Part shown: positions 18,481 through 27,007 of the stretch, piece after piece
How the letters are laid out: every line of letters starts with the position of its first letter
How positions within the stretch are numbered: the first letter of the stretch is position 1
Assembly: GCA_052117605.1 (NCBI GenBank)
Contig: JBQKIT010000002.1
Direction: 5' to 3' (one strand)
From: CAG-791 sp000431495
Lineage (GTDB): Bacteria; Bacillota; Clostridia; Lachnospirales; Lachnospiraceae
Length of the DNA: 64,000 bases
Notes under the pieces: generated by a model
Told to the model about the DNA's origin: nothing
The model's input: only the letters and a program-made list of their open reading frames with translations
Database searches by the model: none
Position numbers and translations under genes: made by a program

Positions 18481-19797
18481 ATGGATCTTTACGAGAAACT
18501 GGTCAATAAGGAAGAGAAGCTTGCACTGGTCGGCCTTGGATATGTCGGAATGCCGATTGCGGTTGCCTTTGCGAAGAAGATCAATGTCATCGGATTTGAC
18601 TTCAATGAGGCCAAGATTGAGAAGTATAAGAAGGGAATCGATCCGACCAATGAGGTCGGGGATGAGGCTGTGAAGGAATCTGCAGTAGAGTTTACGGCAG
18701 ATCCCGCAAGACTTCGCGAGGCGAAGTTTATCATTGTGGCGGTTCCGACACCGGTAAATGCGGACCATACACCGGACTTGTCTCCGGTGGAGGGGGCGAG
18801 TCGCTTCGTCGGCCAGAATCTCACAAAGGGAACGGTTGTTGTTTTTGAGTCAACCGTATATCCGGGAGTTACAGAGGAGACCTGCGTGCCGATCATTGAG
18901 AAGGAATCGGGACTTAAGTGCGGCATTGACTGGAAGATCGGTTATTCTCCGGAGAGAATCAATCCGGGCGACAAGGTGCACCGCCTGAATACCATCAGGA
19001 AGATTGTATCCGGTATGGACGAAGAGACACTGGATACCGTTGCAAAGGTGTATGAGCTGGTTGTGGATGCCGGAGTACACCGGGCTGAGTCCATTCAGGT
19101 GGCGGAGGCAGCCAAGGTGATTGAGAACAGCCAGCGTGATATCAACATTGCGTTTATGAATGAGCTGTCCATTATTTTCCATAAGATGGGAATTGATACC
19201 AAGGCGGTTCTGGAAGCTGCGGGAACGAAGTGGAATTTCCTGAATTTCCGTCCGGGACTTGTGGGCGGACACTGCATCGGCATTGATCCTTATTATCTGA
19301 CCTATCGCGCGGAGCAGTTCGGTTATCATTCACAGATTATTCTGTCCGGAAGAAGAATCAACGACGACATGGGCAAGTACTGCGCAGAGAGCCTGGTGAA
19401 GCTCCTGATCCGGAATGATCTTCCGGTGAAGCATGCGAGAGTTGCGATTCTCGGATTTACCTTCAAGGAGAATTGCCCGGATACCAGAAACACCAAGGTC
19501 ATCGATATCTACAAGGAGCTTGGGGAATATGGAATTACGCCCATCGTGGTGGATCCGGAGGCAGACGCCGAGGAAGCGAAGCATCTCTACGGCATCGAAT
19601 TCCAGACCATGGATGACGTGAAGGATATGGATGCGGTCCTGATGGCGGTGAAACATAAGGAATTTGAGCATTTTACGTCAGAGGATATCGCGAAGTTCTA
19701 TAATCCGGAGCATAAGACAAAGGTCTTTGCGGATTTAAAGGGAATCTTTGACAAGAAAGAGTATTCTGCCCCCGTATGGGATTACTGGAGGCTTTAA
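18481..19797 (+). CDS. UDP-N-acetylhexosamine 6-dehydrogenase (WbpO/TviB/WbpA family)
   Basis: This 438-residue protein has three domains in the UDP-sugar dehydrogenase order: an NAD Rossmann domain (LVGLGYVGMPIAVAFAKK), VAVPTPVN, ESTVYPGVTEE, a central helix with EAAKVIENSQRDINIAFMNE, and the catalytic Cys265 in RPGLVGGHCIGIDPYYLT. The WNFLNFRPGLVGGHCIGIDPYY-like form is the WbpO/TviB type, which oxidises UDP-GalNAc to UDP-GalNAcA, and less the WecC type. A WbpP/TviC-like epimerase is encoded 2.2 kb downstream, which supports UDP-GalNAcA as product. The ATG at 18481 follows AAGGAG by six bases; 27 residues of upstream open frame are not conserved in style. The stop overlaps the next start (TAATG). 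Confidence 0.9.
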   Translation: MDLYEKLVNKEEKLALVGLGYVGMPIAVAFAKKINVIGFDFNEAKIEKYKKGIDPTNEVGDEAVKESAVEFTADPARLREAKFIIVAVPTPVNADHTPDLSPVEGASRFVGQNLTKGTVVVFESTVYPGVTEETCVPIIEKESGLKCGIDWKIGYSPERINPGDKVHRLNTIRKIVSGMDEETLDTVAKVYELVVDAGVHRAESIQVAEAAKVIENSQRDINIAFMNELSIIFHKMGIDTKAVLEAAGTKWNFLNFRPGLVGGHCIGIDPYYLTYRAEQFGYHSQIILSGRRINDDMGKYCAESLVKLLIRNDLPVKHARVAILGFTFKENCPDTRNTKVIDIYKELGEYGITPIVVDPEADAEEAKHLYGIEFQTMDDVKDMDAVLMAVKHKEFEHFTSEDIAKFYNPEHKTKVFADLKGIFDKKEYSAPVWDYWRL

Positions 19798-20219
19798 TGA
19801 CGGCAGATGTCATCATTACCGTAAAAGGTTATCACAATATCGGCGGCTCCGATCAGGAGCCGGTCATTACGAGTGCCCGTGGGAAGTATTGCTTCCGCAA
19901 CGGGCACCATTTTGTATCCTATGAAGAAGAAACGGTGGAGGGCAGCGCCCCGGCCAAAAGTCTTGTGAAATTCGGAGAGCATTTCCTGAGCATTCACCGA
20001 AAGGGCGATTATCCTTCCCGGATGGAGCTGGAGGAAGGAAAACGAAACCTCTCCCGTTACTGTACGCCGGCAGGGATTCTGGAATTCGGCGTGGAAGCCG
20101 AACAGATCTCCTTCCGGGAGGAAGAGGGGCTTCTGGAGGTGGAGGCACTCTATACGCTGCATTCCGGAGAGGAGCCGATTCAGAAGAGCCGGGTTGTGGT
20201 GACCGTCAGGAACATATGA
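19797..20219 (+). CDS. DUF1934 (YwiB-like) beta-barrel protein
   Basis: This 140-residue protein of short alternating strands fits the DUF1934/YwiB family: an N-terminal VIITVKGYHNIGG, central YEEETVEG and VKFGEHFLSIHRKGDYPSRMELEEGKRN, and a C-terminal paired-strand repeat ending VVVTV. The family is a small calycin-like barrel of unknown function in Firmicutes, usually found among housekeeping genes. Here it overlaps the UDP-sugar dehydrogenase by one base (TAATG), with CTGGAGG five bases ahead of its ATG, so it is translationally coupled to glycan synthesis. A role as a ligand-binding or chaperone-like factor is possible but nothing in the sequence proves one. Confidence 0.75.
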   Translation: MTADVIITVKGYHNIGGSDQEPVITSARGKYCFRNGHHFVSYEEETVEGSAPAKSLVKFGEHFLSIHRKGDYPSRMELEEGKRNLSRYCTPAGILEFGVEAEQISFREEEGLLEVEALYTLHSGEEPIQKSRVVVTVRNI

Positions 20220-20235
20220 AACTGGAGCAGGAAGC

Positions 20236-21369
20236 ATGAACGAACCCATTCGTATTCTTCATATTGTCGGGGCCATGTATCCCGGCGGCATGGAGAACTT
20301 CATAATGAATCTGTACCGGAACATTGACAGGACCCGGTTTCAGTTTGATTTTATTGTTCATCAGCAGAAGGACAATGACTATACGGAGGAGATTGAGAAA
20401 CTGGGAGGCAGAGTGTATCTGCTGCCTCGTCTGACGAGAAAGCCGTTTTCCAATCTGCACCGGATTCGCAGGCTTGTGCGGGAGAATCATTATCCGATGG
20501 TGATCCGTCATACGGCGAACGCTCTGGTTGCTCCGCAGCTTCTTGCCGCAAAGAGCGCGGGAGCTGTGACGGTCTGTCATTCTCATAACGAAACGGATCC
20601 GCAGCTCCGGCTTCACCGGATGGGGCAGAAGCTGATGCGGCGCGCGGCGGATATTCGTCTTGCCTGCTCCGAGAAGGCCGGGCGCTGGATGTACGGGGAT
20701 CAGTCCTTTGAAGTGATTCACAATGCGATCGACATCCCGCGTTTTGCCTATCGTGAGAGTAAGGCGGCAAAGATCCGGGAGGAGTTTCATCTGGAAGGAA
20801 AGCACGCCTACGGCAACATTGCGAATTTCATTGCCTCCAAGAACCACAGCTATCTGCTGAGAATTTACAGGGAAATTATTGAGCTTGATCCGGATGCGGT
20901 CTGCTTCTGTCTGGGAGAAGGAGATCTTCGTCCTCAGATTGAAGAAGAAATCAAAGAGCTTCATCTGGAGGGAAGGGTGATTCTGACCGGCATCCGGGGC
21001 GATGTTCCGGATTTTATGTCCGCCCTGGATGTTCTGGTGTTTCCGTCGCGGTTTGAGGGACTTCCGCTTACCTTGATCGAAGCGCAGGCGGCAGGACTTC
21101 CATCGCTGATTTCGGATACGATTACCGGGGATGTTATCGTGACAGAAGGAATTGTACAGCAGCTCTCAATTGAACTGGATCCGAAGGGGTGGGCAGAAAG
21201 AGCGGTTCTTCTTGCCAAAGAACAGTCAGACAGAACCTGTCCGTATGAGAGCATTGCGGCAGCAGGCTATGACATCCGGCAGCTGGTGCAGTGGTACCAG
21301 GAGTTTATTCAGAAGAACATAAATCGTGTTCAGAATGAAAAGGAAGATCTCAGTGAAGATACAGAGTAA
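20236..21369 (+). CDS. GT4 glycosyltransferase (EpsF-like)
   Basis: This 377-residue GT-B protein opens with IRILHIVGAMYPGGMENFIMN and has FDFIVHQ, VCHSHNE, VIHNAIDIPRF and the C-terminal E-x7-E block FEGLPLTLIEAQAAGLP followed by ISDTIT. The MYPGGMENFIMNLYR opening and ISDTI ending are characteristic of EpsF-type enzymes in Firmicute exopolysaccharide loci. It probably adds one sugar to the lipid-linked repeat unit in the cytoplasm. A related protein is encoded at 23.7-25.1 kb. It starts 16 bases after the DUF1934 stop, with GGAGCAGGAAG upstream, and overlaps the next gene by 17 bases. Confidence 0.88.
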   Translation: MNEPIRILHIVGAMYPGGMENFIMNLYRNIDRTRFQFDFIVHQQKDNDYTEEIEKLGGRVYLLPRLTRKPFSNLHRIRRLVRENHYPMVIRHTANALVAPQLLAAKSAGAVTVCHSHNETDPQLRLHRMGQKLMRRAADIRLACSEKAGRWMYGDQSFEVIHNAIDIPRFAYRESKAAKIREEFHLEGKHAYGNIANFIASKNHSYLLRIYREIIELDPDAVCFCLGEGDLRPQIEEEIKELHLEGRVILTGIRGDVPDFMSALDVLVFPSRFEGLPLTLIEAQAAGLPSLISDTITGDVIVTEGIVQQLSIELDPKGWAERAVLLAKEQSDRTCPYESIAAAGYDIRQLVQWYQEFIQKNINRVQNEKEDLSEDTE

Positions 21370-21892
21370 AGATGAGCTGAAAAGAGTTCTGCAGACGGAG
21401 GCTTCGGTTTATGAGTATAAATGGTATTACCGTCTGCCGTGGAATCTGACGGAGAATCAGATTCTGTATAAGCATGCCAGATATCTCCGCCTTGCGGAAT
21501 ATGCGTTCAACACGCACCGGTGGAACCGGCATTATTATCTGCTGCGGCTTCTTCGGATTCAGACACGGTATGCTCTTTCCATTCCTCTGAATGTTCTGGG
21601 AGAGGGATTTTCCATAGCGCATCTTGGAACGGTCATTATCAACGCGGGGAGCACGGTGGGGAAGAACTGCCGGATTCATCCCGGAGTATGCATCGGTGCA
21701 AACGGAGGAAAACCGCCGAGAATCGGCGATAACGTTTATCTGGGACCGGGAGCAAAGGTGTTTGGAGATATTGAGCTTGCGGATGGAGTCATGGTGGGAG
21801 CAAATGCCGTTGTGAATCACAGCTGCATGGAAGAGGGAGCACATCTTGTCGGAATTCCGGCAAAAGCCGTGCCGAGCAGCCTGTCCTGTTAA
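21353..21892 (+). CDS. Left-handed beta-helix acyltransferase (serine O-acetyltransferase-like)
   Basis: This protein of about 179 residues has an alpha-helical N-terminus (about 1-85) and a C-terminal hexapeptide-repeat domain with FSIAHLGTVIINAG, RIHPGVCIGANGGKPPRIGDNVYLGPGAKVFGDI and the final VGANAVV. This order matches CysE-type acetyltransferases and the WcaB/EpsC-like versions found in capsule loci, which use acetyl-CoA. In this setting it may O-acetylate a sugar of the repeat unit; cysteine synthesis is the alternative. GTG at 21353 has AAGGAAG six bases upstream and is preferred to ATG 21335. It is the last gene before a 97-base gap that may hold a promoter. Confidence 0.8.
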   Translation: MKIQSKDELKRVLQTEASVYEYKWYYRLPWNLTENQILYKHARYLRLAEYAFNTHRWNRHYYLLRLLRIQTRYALSIPLNVLGEGFSIAHLGTVIINAGSTVGKNCRIHPGVCIGANGGKPPRIGDNVYLGPGAKVFGDIELADGVMVGANAVVNHSCMEEGAHLVGIPAKAVPSSLSC

Positions 21893-21906
21893 TGATCTGT
21901 AACATT

Positions 21907-21915
21907 TGGTATAAT
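21907..21915 (+). promoter_or_regulatory. Candidate extended -10 promoter element
   Basis: TGGTATAAT at 21907-21915 is a full extended -10 match (TGnTATAAT). It lies in the 97-base gap between the hexapeptide acyltransferase and the epimerase gene that starts at 21990. The -35 position holds only a weak TGTTAA. A TTGACA further on at 21924-21929 lacks a well-spaced -10. This would allow separate transcription of the downstream part of the locus. It is a pattern match only. Confidence 0.45.
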
Positions 21916-21989
21916 ATTCCTGTTTGACAACGGGAGTATTATGCTTTTTTTATTTTACAGAGCATTTATCAGGAAAAGAGGACAGCAGG

Positions 21990-22964
21990 ATGAGTTTTGA
22001 GAAGATTACATTTCCGGAAGACAGCGTCTTTCTTGTGACCGGCGGAGCCGGCTTTATCGGATCCAATGTGGCGGAGGCCATTCTGAAAAAGGGATATCAG
22101 GTACGCGTACTGGACAATCTGTCGACCGGACACATTGAGAACATCCAGCCTTATCTGGAGCATCCGGATTTTACATTTATCCAGGAGGATATCCGGAATC
22201 TGGACGCCTGCCTGAAGGCAACAGAGGGTGTGGATTATGTGATCAATCTGGCGGCATGGGGCTCGGTTCCCCGCAGCATTGAGATGCCGCTTCTGTATGA
22301 GGAAATCAATATTCGCGGAACGCTGAACATGATGGAGGCTTCGAGACAGAACGGCGTAAAGCGTTTTGCCTATGCTTCCAGTTCCTCGGTTTACGGAGAT
22401 TCCACACAGCTTCCGAAGAAGGAGGGGCACGAGGGCAAGCCGCTTTCTCCCTATGCGCTGACGAAGAAGGTGGATGAGATGTACGGACAGATGTACAGGG
22501 AGATTTACGGACTGAACACCTATGGAATGCGCTTTTTCAACGTCTTCGGGCGGCATCAGGATCCGAATGGTGTCTATGCGGCCGTGATTCCGAAATTTAT
22601 CAAACAGCTTCTTGCAGGCGAGCAGCCGACCATCAACGGGGATGGAATGCAGAGCCGCGATTTTACCTATGTGGACAATGTCATTGAAGGATGCCTTCGC
22701 TGCTGCGCAGCTTCTGAGGAAGCTTCCGGTACGGCATACAACATCGGTGCCGGCGGAAGAGAGTATCTGATTGATGTGTATCATGACATCACCAAGGCCC
22801 TCGGCGTTGACATAGAGCCGAAGTTCGGACCCAGCCGTGCGGGCGATATCCGGGACAGCAACGCGGATATCACGAAGGCAAGAATGAACCTTGGCTATGA
22901 TCCGTCCTATGATTTCGCGGCCGGCATCAAGCTTGCCATTGACTGGTATAAAGAAAATCTGTGA
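21990..22964 (+). CDS. UDP-N-acetylglucosamine 4-epimerase-like SDR (WbpP/TviC group)
   Basis: This 324-residue extended SDR has TGGAGFIGSNVAEAI near the N-terminus, ASSSSVYGDS, the catalytic YALTK with Tyr155 and Lys159, FFNVFGRHQDPNG, and RDFTYVDNVIEG. LPKKEGHEGKPLSPYALTKK and NVFGRHQDPNGVYAAVIP are the form seen in WbpP and TviC, which interconvert UDP-GlcNAc and UDP-GalNAc. With the WbpO/TviB-like dehydrogenase upstream it would supply UDP-GalNAcA. The ATG at 21990 is preceded by GGAAAAGAGGACAG; a longer frame from 21924 runs through the candidate promoter and is unlikely to be translated. Specificity for acetylated versus plain hexoses is inferred. Confidence 0.87.
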   Translation: MSFEKITFPEDSVFLVTGGAGFIGSNVAEAILKKGYQVRVLDNLSTGHIENIQPYLEHPDFTFIQEDIRNLDACLKATEGVDYVINLAAWGSVPRSIEMPLLYEEINIRGTLNMMEASRQNGVKRFAYASSSSVYGDSTQLPKKEGHEGKPLSPYALTKKVDEMYGQMYREIYGLNTYGMRFFNVFGRHQDPNGVYAAVIPKFIKQLLAGEQPTINGDGMQSRDFTYVDNVIEGCLRCCAASEEASGTAYNIGAGGREYLIDVYHDITKALGVDIEPKFGPSRAGDIRDSNADITKARMNLGYDPSYDFAAGIKLAIDWYKENL

Positions 22965-22974
22965 GGTGGAACGA

Positions 22975-23706
22975 TTGAGAATTGCAATCCGGCTGGATGA
23001 CATTACAGCCGACATGAACTGGGAGAAGTTTCTGCGTTTCAAGGATCTGATGGACCGCTACGGCGTAAAGCCGCTTCTTGGAATCGTTCCGGACAATCAC
23101 GATTCGAAGCTGAAGGTGGATCCGCCCCGGGAGGATTTCTGGGAATATCTGAAGGAGCGGAGAGACAAGGACGGATGGATCCTTTGCATGCATGGCTGCC
23201 ACCATATCTATACGACAGACCGGGGCGGAATGCTGCCGCTCAACCGGCAGTCAGAATTTGCCGGAGTTCCCTACGAGGAGCAGAGAGATCTTCTTCGTAA
23301 GGGACAGGAGATTCTCCGAAGCCATGGAATTGAAACGGGATTGTTTATGGCACCGGCGCATTCTTATGATCTGAACACGCTGATGGCGCTTCGCTCGCTC
23401 GGCTTTACCGGGCTGACAGATGGCTTTGGAGACAGGCCCTATCTGTATTCCGATCTTGTTTTCTATCCGATCTCCTATCGGAAGTCAGAGAGTTTGAAGA
23501 AGGCTTCCGGCTTCACGACCTTCGTGGTGCACTGCAATACGCTGGAGGAAAAGGACTTTGCTGCCTATGAGGAGATCTTCCGCAGTCAGAAGATGATTCC
23601 TTATCAGGAGCTGTTGGAGCAGGATGCCGTGAAACGGGGATCGCTTGGGCGTCAGAAGGAATATCTGATGGCATGGATCAAGCGAACGGTTCGTGAGAGG
23701 GGTTGA
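22975..23706 (+). CDS. DUF2334 / polysaccharide-deacetylase-like protein
   Basis: This protein of about 243 residues starts at TTG 22975, with GAGGTGG upstream, giving MRIAIRLDDITADMNW. It has the marks of the NodB-like deacetylase fold: an early Asp-Asp pair (RLDDIT), LGIVPDNHD, the metal-site histidines in CMHGCHH, and FMAPAHSYD. DUF2334 proteins resemble metal-dependent deacetylases that remove N-acetyl groups from sugars. No signal peptide or membrane segment is seen, so it would act in the cytoplasm on a lipid-linked or nucleotide sugar. This fits the adjacent HexNAc epimerase 10 bases upstream. Longer in-frame starts run antisense to no gene but into the epimerase and look non-coding. 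Confidence 0.75.
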   Translation: MRIAIRLDDITADMNWEKFLRFKDLMDRYGVKPLLGIVPDNHDSKLKVDPPREDFWEYLKERRDKDGWILCMHGCHHIYTTDRGGMLPLNRQSEFAGVPYEEQRDLLRKGQEILRSHGIETGLFMAPAHSYDLNTLMALRSLGFTGLTDGFGDRPYLYSDLVFYPISYRKSESLKKASGFTTFVVHCNTLEEKDFAAYEEIFRSQKMIPYQELLEQDAVKRGSLGRQKEYLMAWIKRTVRERG

Positions 23707-23707
23707 G

Positions 23708-25066
23708 ATGCAGAAGACAGAACAGCCCATCCGGGTTCTGCATGTGTTCGGGAAGCTGAACCGGGGCGGTGCAGAATCCAGAGTGATGGATTTGTATCAT
23801 CATATGGATCGAAGCAAGGTTCAGTTTGATTTTCTGGTTCATTATAAGGCTGGGAATGAAGAAAAAAGGAGCGGGAAATCCCTGGAGGAGCTGAGGCCGC
23901 CGGAGGATCTGGACGAAGAGGTGAGAGCTCTTGGAGGACGGATATATGTCCTTCCCCGCTTCACCGGAACCAATCTTTGGGAATACCGAAAAGCCTGCCG
24001 GGAATTTTTCGCGGCACATCATGACTTTGCTGCGGTAGAGGGACATATGACCTCCATGGCTTCCGTGTATCTTCCGATCGCGAAGGCGGCAGGGGTCCCG
24101 GTGACGATTGCGCATGCCAGAAGTGCGGGCGTGGATGCCGGAATCCGGGGACTTGCGACAAGATTTTTCCGGAAGTCACTTCCGAAGAAGTGTGATCTTA
24201 TGATGTCCTGCTCGAAGGAGGCGTCGGTTGCCGTATTCGGGAAGGAAGCGTATGAAAGCGGAAGGGTTCTGGCGATTCCGAATGCATTGGATTTACATGC
24301 GTTTTATTTTGATCCTGAGCGCAGGAAGGCGGCGCGGGAGAACTATGCCATTCCGGATAAGGCGCTGGTGATCGGACATGTGGGGCGTCTGGATCCGGTG
24401 AAGAATCACTCCTATATTGCAAAGGTGGGAAAGGCTCTTGCGGATCGGATGGCGGAAAACAATGATACGGAGAATGCAGCGCCCCTGTATTTCCTGTTTG
24501 CGGGAAAGGGCACGCTGCAGGATGTGATCCGGAAGGAATTTGAGACCGCAGGGCTTGCAGAGCATCTGATTTTTACCGGACAGCTGTCTCGTGAAGAAAC
24601 GGCGGCACTGTATCAGGCGTTTGATGTTTTTGTTTTTCCTTCCTTGTACGAGGGAATGCCGGGAACAGTGATTGAAGCGCAGGCGGCAGGGCTTCCCTGT
24701 GTGATTTCGGATACCATCACGAAGGAAGCAGTGCTGACAGAGCTGGTGTGTGCTCTCCCGCTGAACCAGGAGGCGGAGTGGGCAGAAGAGATCCTTCGAA
24801 GAGTGTCCTCCACGGGCGGCGGATGCGTGAAGCAGGGCGACCCGGAGAAAAGAGCAGAGGCCTCCCGGGAGGCTGCCTCTGCTCTTTCAGAAGCCGGATA
24901 TGACGTGACGTCGGCAGCGGTACGGATGCAGGAGATGTATCTTGGATTCGCATCCTCATCTGCGGCAGCCGGAGCAGCGTCAGATGCAGCAAAGAACAGC
25001 ACCGGAGAGCACGCCGGATCACAGGGAGCAGGACGGAAGGCGCCTGTTCAGAACAGAGCAGAGTAA
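23708..25066 (+). CDS. GT4 glycosyltransferase (EpsF-like, second copy)
   Basis: This 452-residue GT-B protein opens with IRVLHVFGKLNRGGAESRVMD and has FDFLVHY, IAHARSAG, IPNALDLHAFYFDPERR, HVGRLDPVKNHSYIAKV and the E-x7-E block YEGMPGTVIEAQAAGLPCVISDTIT. It is related to the enzyme encoded at 20.2-21.4 kb. Its final 70 residues are an Ala/Ser/Glu-rich tail absent from that copy and probably disordered. It likely adds a sugar to the repeat unit. The ATG at 23708 starts 2 bases after the previous stop, with GAGAGGGG upstream. It ends 4 bases before the asparagine-synthase-like gene. Confidence 0.86.
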   Translation: MQKTEQPIRVLHVFGKLNRGGAESRVMDLYHHMDRSKVQFDFLVHYKAGNEEKRSGKSLEELRPPEDLDEEVRALGGRIYVLPRFTGTNLWEYRKACREFFAAHHDFAAVEGHMTSMASVYLPIAKAAGVPVTIAHARSAGVDAGIRGLATRFFRKSLPKKCDLMMSCSKEASVAVFGKEAYESGRVLAIPNALDLHAFYFDPERRKAARENYAIPDKALVIGHVGRLDPVKNHSYIAKVGKALADRMAENNDTENAAPLYFLFAGKGTLQDVIRKEFETAGLAEHLIFTGQLSREETAALYQAFDVFVFPSLYEGMPGTVIEAQAAGLPCVISDTITKEAVLTELVCALPLNQEAEWAEEILRRVSSTGGGCVKQGDPEKRAEASREAASALSEAGYDVTSAAVRMQEMYLGFASSSAAAGAASDAAKNSTGEHAGSQGAGRKAPVQNRAE

Positions 25067-25069
25067 ATT

Positions 25070-26986
25070 ATGTGTGGTATTTGCGGATATCTGTCAAAAC
25101 GGATCATTACAGAGCATGAGTTGTCGGTGATGAACGACACCATGAAGGAGCGCGGGCCGGATGATTCCGGGACGCAGCTTTGGGAGCTTCCGGGCGGCCG
25201 GACTCTTGGAATGGCACAGAGGAGACTCTCCATTCTGGATTTGTCCGAGCTGGGACACCAACCGATGTCTACTCCGGATGGGAGGCTGAGTCTTGTTTAC
25301 AACGGGGAGATTTACAACTACCGTGAGCTTCGGGAGGAGCTTCCGGAGTATTCGTTCCGGTCAAACTGTGACACCGAGGTGATTCTTGCGGCCTATCTGA
25401 AATGGGGCATCCGCTGTGTGGAGCACTTTAACGGGATGTTTGCATTTGCGCTCTATGACAGGGAGAGCGGTGAACTGTTTCTTGCCAGGGATCGTATGGG
25501 ACAAAAACCGCTGTATTACTGGAAGAGCGGAGACCAGCTTGTATTCGCATCCGTGCTTGCACCGATTATGAAATGTCCTGGCTTTCAGGGGAAGATCCGG
25601 AAGGAGGTTCTTCCGCGGTTTCTGTTCCAGGAGTATATCAATGCGCCGGAGACCATCCTGGAGGATGTTTTTAAGGTGGAGCCGGGAACCGTGCTGACCT
25701 GGCATGATGCGACGTCGCGGATGACCATCTGCAGGTACTGGGATGTCTCAGAGCGCTATGAAGCGATGCGAAGAGAGCCGGTATCCGATTTCGGGGAAGC
25801 AAAGGAACAGTTGAAGGAGCTTCTTCGGAGTGCGGTCCGCCGCCGGATGATTGCGGACGTTCCGCTTGGAAGCTTTCTCTCCGGGGGATATGATTCCTCA
25901 CTGATCAGTGCGATCGCACAGGAGCTGCTTGGAGGCACGCCTCTTCAGACCTTTTCCATCGGGTTTGAGGAAAAGGACTATGATGAATCGCCGTATGCAG
26001 CGGCAATCGCGGAATATCTCGGAACGGATCATACACAGAGAATCATCGGGGAGCAGGATCTTCTGGAGCTTGTTTCGGATCTGCCGAAGTTCTTCGATGA
26101 GCCGATGTCGGATTCCTCCCAGATTCCGACCATGCTGGTGTCGAAGCTTGCCCGGGAGAAGGTTACGGTTGCGCTTTCCGGAGATGCAGGAGATGAATTC
26201 TTCTGCGGATACGGAATCTATGACCTTGTCAGGAAGGCGCAGGAGCTGGATGGGATCGGGCGTCTCGCACACGGAATCGGTCAGCTTCCCCTGGGACACG
26301 GGAAGAAGCTGGAGGATTGTTATCCGTTCCGCGCGCAGGTGATATCGGCAAACCGGAATCCGAAGACCAGAACGCAGTTCGGCGCGGGAAGCTATGTGGA
26401 GCTTGCCGGCAGACTGGTACAGAGAAGTGAGGACGATCCCCTGCTGCCCGTCAATTATGAGACAGAGGACCGGTATCCTTCCGGGAACTGGCAGATTACC
26501 AGAATGCTGCTGGATATGGACACCTATCTTCCCGGGGATATTCTTGCCAAAGTAGACCGGGCGTCGATGAAGTATTCCCTTGAGAACCGCTGCCCGTTTC
26601 TGGATCCGGAGGTTATGCTGTATTCGTACCGTCTGGATCATGATCTGAAATATCACAGGGAAAAATCCGGCTGGTCGAAGAAATATATTCTGAAGCAGCT
26701 GGCCTGTGATTATATTCCGCGGGAGCTTCTGGAGAGACCGAAGAAGGGCTTTTCCGTTCCTCTTGGCAAGTGGCTGTCCGGGCCGCTTCGCGAACAGCTC
26801 CTGACCTATGGGAACGCACAGTTTCTGAAGGAACAGGGAATTTTCCGTCCGGAGGAGGTGACGCAGCTGATTGCGAAGTTCCTTTCGGAGGGAGATAAGG
26901 GCGCCGGAACCGGACAGAATTATTCCGGACTTTTATGGAGCTTCTTTGTGTTCCAGCAATGGGCGGCGTACTGGAAGCTTGTGTGA
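25070..26986 (+). CDS. asnB: Asparagine synthase (glutamine-hydrolysing)-like amidotransferase
   Basis: This 638-residue protein has an N-terminal class II glutaminase domain with the nucleophile Cys2 (MCGICGYL) and NGEIYNYRELREEL, then a C-terminal synthetase domain with the ATP-binding loop FLSGGYDSSLISA (Ser271-Ser276) and ALSGDAGDEFFCGYG. AsnB converts aspartate to asparagine. Close relatives inside O-antigen loci, such as WbpS, amidate hexuronic acids. Here it lies in the middle of glycosyltransferases with a putative UDP-GalNAcA pathway, so uronic-acid amidation is a reasonable inference. Plain asparagine synthesis remains possible. It starts 4 bases after the preceding gene and 22 bases precede the next. 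Confidence 0.88.
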   Translation: MCGICGYLSKRIITEHELSVMNDTMKERGPDDSGTQLWELPGGRTLGMAQRRLSILDLSELGHQPMSTPDGRLSLVYNGEIYNYRELREELPEYSFRSNCDTEVILAAYLKWGIRCVEHFNGMFAFALYDRESGELFLARDRMGQKPLYYWKSGDQLVFASVLAPIMKCPGFQGKIRKEVLPRFLFQEYINAPETILEDVFKVEPGTVLTWHDATSRMTICRYWDVSERYEAMRREPVSDFGEAKEQLKELLRSAVRRRMIADVPLGSFLSGGYDSSLISAIAQELLGGTPLQTFSIGFEEKDYDESPYAAAIAEYLGTDHTQRIIGEQDLLELVSDLPKFFDEPMSDSSQIPTMLVSKLAREKVTVALSGDAGDEFFCGYGIYDLVRKAQELDGIGRLAHGIGQLPLGHGKKLEDCYPFRAQVISANRNPKTRTQFGAGSYVELAGRLVQRSEDDPLLPVNYETEDRYPSGNWQITRMLLDMDTYLPGDILAKVDRASMKYSLENRCPFLDPEVMLYSYRLDHDLKYHREKSGWSKKYILKQLACDYIPRELLERPKKGFSVPLGKWLSGPLREQLLTYGNAQFLKEQGIFRPEEVTQLIAKFLSEGDKGAGTGQNYSGLLWSFFVFQQWAAYWKLV

Positions 26987-27007
26987 AATGGGTAAAACGG
27001 GGGAGAT

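Noticed and set aside
21924..21989. TTGACA-like -35 and an upstream extension of the epimerase
   Set aside because: No -10 hexamer lies at suitable spacing, and the extension has a hydrophobic non-conserved sequence; the ATG at 21990 with its purine-rich site is better.
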